Source: Pseudobutyrivibrio sp. UBA3626 (lineage in GTDB: Bacteria; Bacillota; Clostridia; Lachnospirales; Lachnospiraceae). From it: a stretch of 64,000 bases of DNA. Of the stretch, positions 17,147 to 26,245 are shown in pieces; position 1 is the stretch's first letter, and each line of letters starts with the position of its first letter. Under the pieces are notes generated by a model. That model made no database searches. It had not been told where the DNA came from and saw nothing but the letters and a program-made list of their open reading frames with translations. The position numbers and the translations under genes were made by a program. The DNA is taken from NCBI GenBank assembly GCA_002373675.1, contig DFLF01000016.1, positions 180,131-244,130 on the forward strand. The letters are read 5' to 3'.

Positions 17147-18315
17147 TGGGACATTTGAAGAAATTGAATAGAAAAAAGAATTACATATTCCTGCCCTTGA
17201 TAGTGATTCTGTTAGTCGGTATGTTGTCAGGATGTACGTCTAATTCTACTAAGGGAGACAACCTGATTCGAATAGATGAGGAAGGATATCTGTATTATAT
17301 GGACTATACTAAGGATTATTATGCTTCTGATGTAATGGATAAGATGAAGCAGATTGGTTTCGTTAGTCCAGGATGTTCTGTATTCTATACACATAATACT
17401 GATGGAGATGGCATGATTGGTCGTAATTATGATTATGCTCATTGCGTGTCCAAAGAGGATCAGACGCTTACTGGACTTAACATCGTACTCCATTGTAAAC
17501 CGCAGGGGAAGTATGAATCCATCGCAGTAGCTGATGCGGTCTGGTGTGGTGAGGATAATCCTTTGCTTCAGAAGGGTGGCCCTGATAAAGAGGGGTTTGA
17601 TGTGAAACTATTAGACATTCTGCCATATCAATGTATGGATGGAGTCAATGAGAAGGGGCTTTATGTATCAATACAACGAGTTGATATCAAGGAAGGAGAG
17701 CAGAAGTGTAGATTTCCAGCAGGAAGTAGCATGTTGCTTCGTCATATATTAGATGACTGCGGAAATGTTGATGAGGCAATAAACAAGGTGTATAACGGCA
17801 TCCTGACTCCAGAGGATTGGCAGAATTGTCATTTCATGGTATGTGATGCAAGTGGACACAGCGTGGTTATTGAGAGTCGTGGTAGTGAAGTAAGTGTGGT
17901 TCCAATTGATATATGTACGAATTTCTATCTAGGCAGCGGAGATTTTGGAGACTCTTACAATAGTAAAGGTAAGCTTCGAGAGGATGCTGTGAAAATGGTT
18001 GACGAGAATGGAGTGTCAAGTAATACCTATGGCTACGGTCATGGCTATCATCGTTTTGTAACACTTCAATCACAGCTAGAGCGTTATAGGGATTTGTCAA
18101 GAGAAGAGTATTACACAGTCATGCCAGAAGAGAATGTATTGGTTATGTTACAAAGCGTGGTTCAGAATTCTTATACCAATGCTGCTGGACTATCTTGGAC
18201 ACAGTATAGTGCAATCTATAATAGTAATAAGAAGACTTTGAAGATTTGGTCATTCCAGAATTATAAGAAGGAATATACATTTGACATATCTGGAAAGCAG
18301 ATTAAGTCGAGATAA
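17146..18315 (+). CDS. Lipoprotein Ntn-hydrolase (choloylglycine hydrolase / penicillin acylase-like)
   Basis: This 389-aa protein has a lipoprotein signal (hydrophobic residues 13-29, lipobox LSGC with Cys30). The extracellular domain has the family's Cys nucleophile context GCSVFYTHN...GRNYDY (Cys77). Related enzymes hydrolyse linear amides such as bile-salt conjugates, penicillin V or N-acyl-homoserine lactones. Here the Cys is internal, so activity would need processing or it may act like the acyl-CoA:6-APA acyltransferase-related group. It is translationally coupled to the NlpC/P60 gene, suggesting a shared cell-surface role. The substrate is unknown. Confidence 0.75.
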   Translation: MGHLKKLNRKKNYIFLPLIVILLVGMLSGCTSNSTKGDNLIRIDEEGYLYYMDYTKDYYASDVMDKMKQIGFVSPGCSVFYTHNTDGDGMIGRNYDYAHCVSKEDQTLTGLNIVLHCKPQGKYESIAVADAVWCGEDNPLLQKGGPDKEGFDVKLLDILPYQCMDGVNEKGLYVSIQRVDIKEGEQKCRFPAGSSMLLRHILDDCGNVDEAINKVYNGILTPEDWQNCHFMVCDASGHSVVIESRGSEVSVVPIDICTNFYLGSGDFGDSYNSKGKLREDAVKMVDENGVSSNTYGYGHGYHRFVTLQSQLERYRDLSREEYYTVMPEENVLVMLQSVVQNSYTNAAGLSWTQYSAIYNSNKKTLKIWSFQNYKKEYTFDISGKQIKSR

Positions 18316-18352
18316 ATAGAGTTAAAAAACGAAGAAGGGATTAATAGAGAAT

Positions 18353-20071
18353 ATGGAACAGGAAAAGGTTATAGTTATAGATTTTGGAGGACAGTACAAT
18401 CAGCTCGTGGCTCGTCGTGTCAGAGAGTGCAACGTGTATTGTGAGATATATTCTTACAAGACTGACCTTGAAGTGATTAAGAAGATGAAGCCTAAGGGAA
18501 TCATACTAACAGGTGGTCCTAACAGTTGTTATGAGGCTGACTCTCCAACATGTACCAGGGAATTATTCCAGATAGGTGTCCCAATACTTGGACTGTGCTA
18601 TGGTGCTCAATTGATGCAGCATGTCCTTGGAGGAACTGTTGAGAAGGCGGACCATAGGGAATATGGCAAGACTAATACTTTCGTTAATCCGTCATCAATG
18701 CTGTTTCAGGGTGTTGGACAAAAGAGTACGTCTTCGGGAGTATATAATGGGGCTTATGCTGAGACATTTACAAGCGATCATGCTGAAAATGTAAATGAAA
18801 CTATCGTATGGATGAGTCATTTTGACTATATATCTAAGATGGCACCAGGTTTCAAGTCTGTGGCCCATACTGCAGACTGTCCAGTGGCAGCATGTGAGAA
18901 TGTAGAGGATTCCCTCTATGCAATCCAGTTTCATCCTGAGGTTTTGCATACCGCTGAAGGAACGAAGATACTATATAATTTCGTAAGAAATATCTGTGGC
19001 TGTGAAGGAAGCTGGAGAATGGATTCTTTTGTTGAGAATTCTATTAAGGAGATTCGAGACCAGGTTGGAGATGGCAAGGTGCTTCTTGCATTATCAGGTG
19101 GAGTGGATTCATCTGTTCTTGCAGCACTTCTTGCTAATGCGGTTGGCTCGCAGCTCACATGTGTATTTGTTGATCATGGTCTTCTTCGTAAGAATGAGGG
19201 GGACGAGGTCGAATCGGTATTTGGCAAGTCGGGAGATTTCAATATTAATTTCGTCCGTGTAAATGCGGCTGAGAGATATTATAAGAAGTTAGAAGGCGTA
19301 TCTGAACCTGAGCGTAAACGTAAGATTATTGGAGAAGAATTCATTCGCGTATTCGAAGAAGAAGCTAAGAAAATCGGTAAGGTAGATTTCTTAGCTCAGG
19401 GAACCATATATCCTGATGTTGTAGAATCAGGACTTGGTGGTGAGTCGGCAGTAATTAAGTCACATCACAATGTGGGCGGACTTCCTGACTTTGTTGATTT
19501 TAAGGAGATAGTTGAGCCACTTCGCAATCTGTTCAAGGATGAAGTGAGAAAAGCTGGTTTAGAGCTGGGACTACCAGAATATCTGGTATTTCGTCAACCA
19601 TTCCCAGGTCCAGGACTTGGCATAAGAATTATTGGTGAAGTCAGCGCTGATAAGGTTAGAATTGTTCAGGATGCAGACTTTATCTATAGAGAAGAAGTAG
19701 CTCTTGCAGCAGAAGAGTGGAAGAAAGAAAGAGCACGAACTGGTGAAGGCATTGAATTAAAGCCTGACGCAACAGTGCAGGAGAGGTTTGATTATGCATA
19801 CAGCAACAATCCAGGCTGGATGCCAGATCAGTATTTTGCAGCTCTTACCAATATGCAATCTGTAGGAGTAATGGGTGATGAAAGAACCTATGACTATGCC
19901 ATAGCTCTTCGTGCAGTGAAGACAATCGACTTCATGACAGCTGAAGCAGCTCAGATACCATTTGAAGTATTGCAGAAGGTAATGTCTCGAATCATCAATG
20001 AAGTAAGAGGCGTGAACCGCGTAATGTACGACCTTACAAGCAAACCACCTGGAACGATAGAGATGGAGTAG
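18353..20071 (+). CDS. guaA: GMP synthase (glutamine-hydrolysing), extended form
   Basis: This 572-aa enzyme of purine synthesis converts XMP to GMP. The class I glutaminase domain has Cys82 (LGLCYGAQL) and the HPEV motif (QFHPEVLHT). The ATP pyrophosphatase P-loop is ALSGGVDSSVLAALL, and the C-terminal dimerisation domain ends GTIEME. It is about 55 residues longer than the usual ~515, from an insert of roughly 30 residues before the VWMSH motif (after REYGKTN) and another of about 25 before DQYFAAL. Both inserts lie at surface loops and keep the frame. No purine riboswitch is visible in the 37-base gap upstream, and no clear terminator follows. Confidence 0.95.
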   Translation: MEQEKVIVIDFGGQYNQLVARRVRECNVYCEIYSYKTDLEVIKKMKPKGIILTGGPNSCYEADSPTCTRELFQIGVPILGLCYGAQLMQHVLGGTVEKADHREYGKTNTFVNPSSMLFQGVGQKSTSSGVYNGAYAETFTSDHAENVNETIVWMSHFDYISKMAPGFKSVAHTADCPVAACENVEDSLYAIQFHPEVLHTAEGTKILYNFVRNICGCEGSWRMDSFVENSIKEIRDQVGDGKVLLALSGGVDSSVLAALLANAVGSQLTCVFVDHGLLRKNEGDEVESVFGKSGDFNINFVRVNAAERYYKKLEGVSEPERKRKIIGEEFIRVFEEEAKKIGKVDFLAQGTIYPDVVESGLGGESAVIKSHHNVGGLPDFVDFKEIVEPLRNLFKDEVRKAGLELGLPEYLVFRQPFPGPGLGIRIIGEVSADKVRIVQDADFIYREEVALAAEEWKKERARTGEGIELKPDATVQERFDYAYSNNPGWMPDQYFAALTNMQSVGVMGDERTYDYAIALRAVKTIDFMTAEAAQIPFEVLQKVMSRIINEVRGVNRVMYDLTSKPPGTIEME

Positions 20072-20337
20072 TTCCGCGAAGATCTGAAATTATCGTACAA
20101 TCAATGGTTCCGAGTTTTGTTTAGGGTGCTGGAATTACTTTCGCTGGGTTTATGCTGAAATAATTAGTATTGCAAATTGGTGTACGGTAGCATATAATGT
20201 GGTTGGAGAAATGAATGTGCTCAAGATATTGTATCTTGACGGATAAAAACAGTAAAATGCATTTAGTCCGTTTTATTGGACATAGCGTTAGGTATAATAG
20301 GGTATAATTAGAAATGAGGATATGAAGGAATATAGCT

Positions 20338-21414
20338 ATGCTAGACAATAAAGAATTTAGGATATTGGATTTATTTTGCGGGGCAGGTGGGTTCTCTTAT
20401 GGCATGCATAAGAATCCACATTTTACGACTGTGGTTGCACTTGATTTTAATGAGCAGGCTGCTAATACATTTAAGAAAAATATGTCATTTGCAGATGTAG
20501 TAACTGGAGATATAAAAGAATCAAGTGTGCGGGAAAAAGTTTTAAAGGTAGCAAAAGAAAAAAAAGTGAATATGATTATAGGCGGGCCGCCTTGCCAGGG
20601 ATTTTCTTTAAAAGGAAAAAAGTTAGGATTGAAAGATCCAAGAAATTACCTTTTTTTAGAATACTTGAAATTTGTGGAAGAGATTAAGCCAGAAATTTTT
20701 GTTATAGAAAATGTAAAGAGCTTATTAACAACAGCAGATGGTTGGTTTAAAGATGAAATACTTGATTACATACATAAGTTGGGTTATTGTGTGGATTATG
20801 GTGTACTCAATGCTAAGAAATTTGGTGTACCACAAACAAGAGAAAGGGCGATTTTTATTTGCTCGAAAACTAGAACGGTTACTTTGCCAGATGGAACTGA
20901 TGATATTGTGACTATAAGAGATGCTATTTCGGATCTTGGTTATTTGGAATCTGCTCAAGGAGAATTTGAGAGTGATTATATGAATGAGCCGATGTCTGCT
21001 TATCAAAAGAAGATGAGAAGTAATTCGGATAAATTATATAATCATGTTGCATCCAATCATTCAAAGCTTGCTTTGGAAAAGTTAGCTATGATTCCACCAG
21101 AGAAGGGAAAGGAATATTTACCAGATGAACTTAAAGGTAATCAAAAATTTGGCACAACTTGGGGTAGATTGGTATGGGATGATGTTTCACCGACTATTGA
21201 TACCAGATTTGATACACCATCAAACGGAACTAATTCGCACCCGGTTCTAAACCGTTCTATTACACCAAGAGAAGCTGCAAGGATACAAAGTTTTGGTGAT
21301 GATTTTATCTTTTATGGTGCGAGACGTGCGATTAGTGCACAAATAGGAAATGCTGTTCCGCCGTTAATGGCAGAAGCTATTGCAAACCAAATATGGGGGA
21401 TGTATGATGAATAA
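20338..21414 (+). CDS. DNA cytosine-5 methyltransferase of a restriction-modification-like operon
   Basis: This 358-aa C5 methyltransferase has motif I DLFCGAGGFSYG (residues 11-22), motif IV GGPPCQGFS with catalytic Cys86, motif VI FVIENVKS, motif VIII-like QTRERAIFI, and the C-terminal IGNAVPP of motif X. The variable target-recognition region lies at about 200-300. It is the first gene of an AT-rich operon that differs from its neighbours in codon use. Two overlapping GGTATAAT boxes (20291 and 20301) probably supply the promoter. The stop codon overlaps the next methyltransferase, so the two are coupled. Recognition sequence cannot be read from sequence. Confidence 0.93.
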   Translation: MLDNKEFRILDLFCGAGGFSYGMHKNPHFTTVVALDFNEQAANTFKKNMSFADVVTGDIKESSVREKVLKVAKEKKVNMIIGGPPCQGFSLKGKKLGLKDPRNYLFLEYLKFVEEIKPEIFVIENVKSLLTTADGWFKDEILDYIHKLGYCVDYGVLNAKKFGVPQTRERAIFICSKTRTVTLPDGTDDIVTIRDAISDLGYLESAQGEFESDYMNEPMSAYQKKMRSNSDKLYNHVASNHSKLALEKLAMIPPEKGKEYLPDELKGNQKFGTTWGRLVWDDVSPTIDTRFDTPSNGTNSHPVLNRSITPREAARIQSFGDDFIFYGARRAISAQIGNAVPPLMAEAIANQIWGMYDE

Positions 21415-22822
21415 CTTAAAAAATATAGACTTTGAGGCTCAGAGCATTGCTCATGAAAATTTATTAGATGATAAGTATAAGAAAGATAATGGCATATTTT
21501 ATACAGATCTAGAACTAGCAAATTCAATAGTAGAGTTTTTGAAAGTGCCTAAAAAAGCAACCATTATAGATCCTTGTTGTGGAACAGGGAGTTTTTTGTA
21601 TTCATTAAAAGCACATGGATATAAAAGGGTTTTTGGTTGTGATGTTGATGAATCTACAGTTGTGCAATGTAAGAAACTTGCTAAGATGCGTAATGTAAAG
21701 TGCTTGGATACTTTGGGAAACAGCGGACAGCAAATATTGCAGCAGATAAACAGGGATAGGTTTGATTATGTTATTGGAAATCCACCTTATGCACCGATAA
21801 ATGGTAATACTAAGTTGAATGCAGATATATCTTTTTGCAATGACGTAAAAGAGGCTGGTAATAATTTGTTTGTTGCAGCAATATATAGGGCATTTGAAAT
21901 ATGTAAGGAATCAGGAATTGTTTCGGTTATTGTTCCGAAAAATCTTTTACATATTTCATCATATAAGAGTATAAGAGAAAAACTATTAAAAGAAAAAAAG
22001 ATTATTTCTATAATTGAATTAGGGATACATTTCAAAACAGTGAGAGGGGAGCAGATTGTACTTACTTTCCAGAATTGTCCTTCTGGTAAAGATGATAAAA
22101 TTTCCTTTTATACATATGACAAGGGAAACATTACAAAACTGTCTTCTGTATTACAATCATATTATAATAATGAAATTATCGTATTTACAAGCGATGAAGA
22201 AGTGCCAATTTATGACAAGTTAAAAGCATCTTATGATAAACTGGGTGGGATATGTGCTGAATATATACATCGTGGACATGATAAATCCAGTGATGCTGTT
22301 AAGGGAAAACAGATAAGAAAATTTGGTTTCAAAAATAGAAATGTTCCTAATGAAGGGAATCAAATTTTTATTCAAAATATTTTTAGTGCTGAGGCTGGAA
22401 TAACTGCAAGTTTTGCAGGTAATCTAAAGTCTGGAGAAACAGTGACGATTGTAAAAATGGAAAGTGAAGAATTGTGCAAATATATTTTGGGTTTGCTTCA
22501 TTCCCGAGTATGCAATTATTTTCTTATTCGTTTTGAGTTTAATAATTCCAGACTAACAATACATACGGATGCAAAATATTTGAATCAGATTCCTATTGTT
22601 GTTGATAATATCGCAATGACTGATGTGATTGATATCGTCAATAAGATGGAAGAAGTAGAATATATGAGTGCAGAGTGGTTTGCGTTAAATGAATCATTAA
22701 ATGCCATAGTATATGATATTTACAAGCTTAGTGAAAAAGACAGGGAGTACATTGAAAATGAAATGCGAAAAATCAGTGCAAGCAAATGGTATGGTGAAGA
22801 TGTTTGTACGGTATCTGCATAA
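21404..22822 (+). CDS. DNA adenine-N6 methyltransferase
   Basis: This 472-473-aa protein has motif I DPCCGTGSFLYSL (about residues 56-68) and motif IV NPPY at 126-129 (IGNPPYAPI), the gamma-class order of Eco57I/TaqI-like enzymes, with a C-terminal target-recognition half. ATGATG at 21404/21407 follows GGGGGA and overlaps the stop of the C5 gene. No nuclease motif is seen within it, so it is a separate modification subunit, not a Type IIG fusion. An m5C plus m6A pair in one system suggests an asymmetric recognition site whose two strands are modified differently, as known for HphI-type systems (inference). Confidence 0.9.
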   Translation: MMNNLKNIDFEAQSIAHENLLDDKYKKDNGIFYTDLELANSIVEFLKVPKKATIIDPCCGTGSFLYSLKAHGYKRVFGCDVDESTVVQCKKLAKMRNVKCLDTLGNSGQQILQQINRDRFDYVIGNPPYAPINGNTKLNADISFCNDVKEAGNNLFVAAIYRAFEICKESGIVSVIVPKNLLHISSYKSIREKLLKEKKIISIIELGIHFKTVRGEQIVLTFQNCPSGKDDKISFYTYDKGNITKLSSVLQSYYNNEIIVFTSDEEVPIYDKLKASYDKLGGICAEYIHRGHDKSSDAVKGKQIRKFGFKNRNVPNEGNQIFIQNIFSAEAGITASFAGNLKSGETVTIVKMESEELCKYILGLLHSRVCNYFLIRFEFNNSRLTIHTDAKYLNQIPIVVDNIAMTDVIDIVNKMEEVEYMSAEWFALNESLNAIVYDIYKLSEKDREYIENEMRKISASKWYGEDVCTVSA

Positions 22823-22852
22823 AGAAACATATTTTAAGCGAGGAGATTTGAA

Positions 22853-23755
22853 ATGAATAATGAGATGGCATATTTGCTTGGCATGATAACCGGAAATGGA
22901 GAAATTCAAAGAGGATTAAATGAAACAACAATAGTCATTGAAATCCCTCACAAAAAGTTAGAGACAGAATTTGAGAAAGATGTTAGTGTTTATGTGAAAG
23001 CCAGTATAACAGATATTCGAGAGGTTATTGAGCCGCTTGTGGGTATAGGCTTACGATTCAACCAAAGCAAAAATGTGTCCTATATTTCATTTACAAAGCC
23101 AAACGAAGATTATTTAATGAGAGAAATCATTCGCTATATAGGTGGTGCTACATCTCACAATAATGTTCGTATCTCTCCAGAGGTGTTTAAGTTTTCTGTA
23201 GATGAAAGAAAGCAATTTATTAAGGGTTTTGCCGATGTGACGGGATATATAAGAAGGTCTAATTATTTTTTTGATAAAAAGATGCACAGAGTGTATTTTG
23301 AGATTCCTCAAAACTGGGAGCTGGTTACGGATTTTTGCAATTTGTTAAAGAGTGTTGATATTCCTGTCCAAAATATAGACTGGGCACATCCTAATATGCG
23401 GGATGGGAATTTAAAGAAATACAATGAAGGAAAAACGGATTTTTGGAAAAAAGAACACCAAGTAAAAGTTTGGGCAAATGAATATGAACCGATAGGTTTT
23501 GCAGTTATCCATAAAAATGAAGCATTAGAAGAATTTGCACAGGAGCAAATATTATATATTGAATCCCAACATAAAAAGGTGTCAGATGTCACACATAGAT
23601 ATTATTGGGAAATGGTTGGGAAAAAGAAAATTAAGCCAGAGCACCCGGCAGAAAGTGATGAATTTATTCCAGAAGAAATCAGGGGCAATCATTATGATTC
23701 GTGGAAAGAGATTGCTAATGATTTGGGATACAAAGAGAATGGAGAAGAAGATTGA
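22853..23755 (+). CDS. LAGLIDADG-like protein of the R-M operon
   Basis: This 300-aa protein has two LAGLIDADG-like helices: YLLGMITGNGEI near the N terminus (residues 4-15) and FIKGFADVTGYIR (about 122-134), the arrangement of a single-chain homing endonuclease. A C-terminal region with HRYYWE and DEFIPEEIRG...DSWKEIA follows (about 243-292). Stand-alone homing endonucleases rarely sit within a methyltransferase operon with tight spacing (30 bp before, 4-bp overlap after), so it is more likely the restriction or DNA-recognition subunit here (inference). AGGAG precedes the ATG. Confidence 0.7.
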   Translation: MNNEMAYLLGMITGNGEIQRGLNETTIVIEIPHKKLETEFEKDVSVYVKASITDIREVIEPLVGIGLRFNQSKNVSYISFTKPNEDYLMREIIRYIGGATSHNNVRISPEVFKFSVDERKQFIKGFADVTGYIRRSNYFFDKKMHRVYFEIPQNWELVTDFCNLLKSVDIPVQNIDWAHPNMRDGNLKKYNEGKTDFWKKEHQVKVWANEYEPIGFAVIHKNEALEEFAQEQILYIESQHKKVSDVTHRYYWEMVGKKKIKPEHPAESDEFIPEEIRGNHYDSWKEIANDLGYKENGEED

Positions 23756-24228
23756 GAGAAGAGGAATTATATGAGCCAATGTGTAAATGGCTAGAGCAGT
23801 ATTTAGAGGATCATTATCCTAAGCATGAAATTATAGTAGTCGATTCACATAGCGAAAGATTGGATAAGGTCTTGGCAAAATTCGATATTGTTAAAGAACA
23901 AGCGAATGGTGTCGATATACAAATTGATGTATTAGGAATTGCAAGGCGTGGCAGCAATGTGAAACTTTTCTTTATAGAAGCGAAGAAAACAAGACTAACA
24001 CTTAGGGATTTAGGTCAGCTATGGGCATATTGCAAACTGATAGATCCAGATGAGGCATGGCTGCTTACATCAGAGAATTTAGGGTCGCTCAAAAAGTTAT
24101 TGGCCAGTTTTAATAGGGAAGACCTGTTGGATTTTGGCGATGGTAAGAAGATAAAGAAAATGAAGGTCGGTATCTGGGACATGAAGAAGGATATGCCAGA
24201 TTTTAGTTCGATGATACCGAAAATATGA
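23752..24228 (+). CDS. PD-(D/E)XK nuclease-like protein
   Basis: This 158-aa protein begins at a TTG that overlaps the stop codon of the LAGLIDADG-like gene (TTGAG). The core is D59 in DIQIDVLGI, a beta turn, then E77-A-K79 in LFFIEAKKT, and the later helix LRDLGQLWAYC, the D-x(n)-E-x-K layout of restriction-endonuclease-like folds. At this length it would be a nuclease subunit, probably needing the neighbour for site recognition. GAAAGGAG of the next gene lies right after its stop. Confidence in the fold is good; its action as the cleaving subunit is inference. Confidence 0.75.
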   Translation: MREEELYEPMCKWLEQYLEDHYPKHEIIVVDSHSERLDKVLAKFDIVKEQANGVDIQIDVLGIARRGSNVKLFFIEAKKTRLTLRDLGQLWAYCKLIDPDEAWLLTSENLGSLKKLLASFNREDLLDFGDGKKIKKMKVGIWDMKKDMPDFSSMIPKI

Positions 24229-24242
24229 AAGGAGAAAGTGTT

Positions 24243-24698
24243 ATGGGAATATTAGGTAGCAGAGCATTGGACATTGATGTTTCAGATAGGGATTTATGCT
24301 TGATTTTGGGATACTTGGCTACGCCGGGGCGTGTCGGTTTCATTGAAGCACAAATTCCAGAAGAGAAGGTGAGTTTATTTAAAAAAGCTTATCCAAATCA
24401 AGAATGTTATCCAATTACTCAGGGAGAAACAAGTAGTGGCAATATTATGAAGCAGGGTATGCAATTTAGAATATATTTTAATAATATTCAAAATTGCCCA
24501 CCAATCTTGGTTTCGTTTATTGGTGAGGGAAATGGTACATATGTCAAAAGAATAAATAAGGGTAAGTTTATTGAAAAAATAATAGAAAAATATGGATTTC
24601 GTTTTGGGCATTCTCAAGATGAAAAGCTAATTAGAAAAAAGGTGTTGCAATATCATCCACAGTATATGGATATTTTTGAAGAAGGGTACAGTTTGTAG
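24243..24698 (+). CDS. Unknown protein in the R-M operon, 151 aa
   Basis: The ATG at 24243 is preceded by AAAGGAGAAA and is preferred over the ATG at 24225. The product (MGILGSRALDID...) is soluble, with no recognised catalytic motif. Features seen are an N-terminal DRDLCLILGYLATPGRVGF segment and a basic C-terminal half ending QYHPQYMDIFEEGYSL. Its tight operon position after the nuclease suggests an accessory or specificity role in the same system. I do not recognise a family. Confidence 0.6.
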   Translation: MGILGSRALDIDVSDRDLCLILGYLATPGRVGFIEAQIPEEKVSLFKKAYPNQECYPITQGETSSGNIMKQGMQFRIYFNNIQNCPPILVSFIGEGNGTYVKRINKGKFIEKIIEKYGFRFGHSQDEKLIRKKVLQYHPQYMDIFEEGYSL

Positions 24699-24710
24699 GA
24701 GAATGTTAAA

Positions 24711-25618
24711 ATGGGAGATGTATACAATAGATTGATAAAATATCATTATTATAAAGTCGTACTAGAAAAAATGATGGTAAGGGTAATTGGTTCATTAGTA
24801 CCCCTTTTTTGATTTCTGATTGGTTAGGAAAGCAAGTAGATAATGGTATGATTAAAAAAAATGTTGATTTAAGTGATTGTTCTGCTTATATAGAAAAGAT
24901 ATTTAAAGAAAAGGATGAAGATTTTTACTCGATTCGATTTTATAAACTAAGAGAGACGAATATTCCATCTAAAATTAAAGTCGGAAATGAGGCTGAACCT
25001 ATAGATTTAGACGATGATGAATATATTGGTGAGGATATAAATTTGCTATATGATCGTAATCTGGGAGTGTGTATGATTCAAAGCAATAGGATGTCGATTG
25101 GAGTTAAAAGAATTGCAGAATGGATGTCCAAAGATTGTGAGCAAGGTAGTAGAGTGTCGTTTATGCCTATTTATAGTAAGAATTCAGTGTCTTTTTTAAA
25201 TAAGAAAAAGGTTCGCACTATAGATATATCTTTTGGCAATATTAAAGAAAGCGAATCTAATCAGAGTTTAGGTGATATTATTCGTGGAGTGAGAAAATTT
25301 GATGGTTTGACAGGTCATATAACTATTAGCGTAGGCAGAAAGCGAAATTCGGAATTGAGTATTCAAAATACAACTGAATTAATTGAGGAATTGGATGGAA
25401 ATAGGAATGGGATAAAATCTGCAAAAATAAAAATGAAAGACGATGAAAAAGGGAGAATGGAAATAGTAGATTTGTTCGAGGATGTTTTACATGACTATAT
25501 TCCGTTTGAGATAGAAGTGAAAAAGAATTTAGATTTTGCCGAAGAACATAGGGCTATGCTAAATTGCTATAAAAATCGTATTGAAGAAATAAGGAAATTA
25601 ACAAAAATGGGTGTGTGA
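24711..25618 (+). pseudogene. Frameshifted DUF6731-like gene
   Basis: An ATG at 24711 opens MGDVYNRLIKYHYYKVV..., but this frame stops at 24810-24812. The downstream frame, running to 25618, continues the same protein (EKNDGKGNWFISTPF then LISDWLGKQ). Joining the frames needs one extra base, and the shift falls in the A6 run at about 24766-24771. The full product would be about 302 aa and resembles DUF6731-type proteins of unknown function. A single-base deletion (or assembly error at a homopolymer) is likeliest; programmed -1 slippage is possible. The downstream part alone, from a TTG at 24809, has no ribosome site. It is followed directly by a membrane-protein gene. Confidence 0.6.
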
Positions 25619-25623
25619 TTATA

Positions 25624-26160
25624 ATGATTGGAGTGTGTAAATATTTTGTGGAAAAATTTTATCCAATATTACTAGCATTATGTATAGTTTTAATTATGAA
25701 ATATTATGATATCAACTATATTGGTGATAAAAATATGGATAATGCTATTGAGGGGGTATTAACCGTTTCTGCATTAATTATTGGATTTGTTGGTGCTGTT
25801 TTGCCAGTTGTATTAAGTATGAAAAATGATTCTAAATTTGTAAAGTATATATTTGAGAAAGATAAAAATAAATTATTTATGAAATATATGAAAATAACAC
25901 TGATGAGCGGTTTATTAACAATTACCATATCTGTTTCGTTATATTTTAGAGATGATTTTTCGGCTACTAAGCTATATAATCATATATTTTTTGTCTGGTC
26001 TTTTTTCATTGTATTATTTATGTTATCGACTTATAGATGCATCAATCATATGTTAAATCTGATTTTTTCGTCTGACAATGAAATTGGTAGTAAAGGTGAT
26101 TATGTGAAAAAAAGTAAGTATGAAAAATTGTTAGAAAAAAATAATGGAAGCGATTTATAA
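25624..26160 (+). CDS. Four-span membrane protein, partner of the DUF6731-like gene
   Basis: This 178-aa protein has about four hydrophobic segments (FYPILLALCIVLI, TVSALIIGFVGAVLPVVL, TLMSGLLTITISVSLYF and FFVWSFFIVLFMLS) and a Lys-rich cytoplasmic tail. The ATG at 25624 lies 5 bases after the upstream stop, so the two genes form a pair. Small multi-span proteins next to a soluble sensor-like protein are a recurring layout in phage-defence abortive-infection modules, but no specific system is recognised. Base composition is very AT-rich, like the rest of the island. Confidence 0.6.
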   Translation: MIGVCKYFVEKFYPILLALCIVLIMKYYDINYIGDKNMDNAIEGVLTVSALIIGFVGAVLPVVLSMKNDSKFVKYIFEKDKNKLFMKYMKITLMSGLLTITISVSLYFRDDFSATKLYNHIFFVWSFFIVLFMLSTYRCINHMLNLIFSSDNEIGSKGDYVKKSKYEKLLEKNNGSDL

Positions 26161-26245
26161 GGGGATTTTTAATAGGTTTATGTCGGTTGAACTTGGAGAA
26201 TATTATGGAAGAGAAAATAATTAGGGGTAGTTTTGAGAAGGTTTT

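Noticed and set aside
20291..20309. Tandem GGTATAAT boxes taken as a special regulatory repeat
   Set aside because: Likely just a duplicated -10 box; no matching -35 at a standard distance and no further copies.
24760..24812. Programmed -1 frameshifting site in the DUF6731-like gene
   Set aside because: A6 is present, but the zero-frame codons (GAA AAA ATG) do not form a classical heptameric slippery site; simple indel is likelier. Kept as a finding to check, not as a call.
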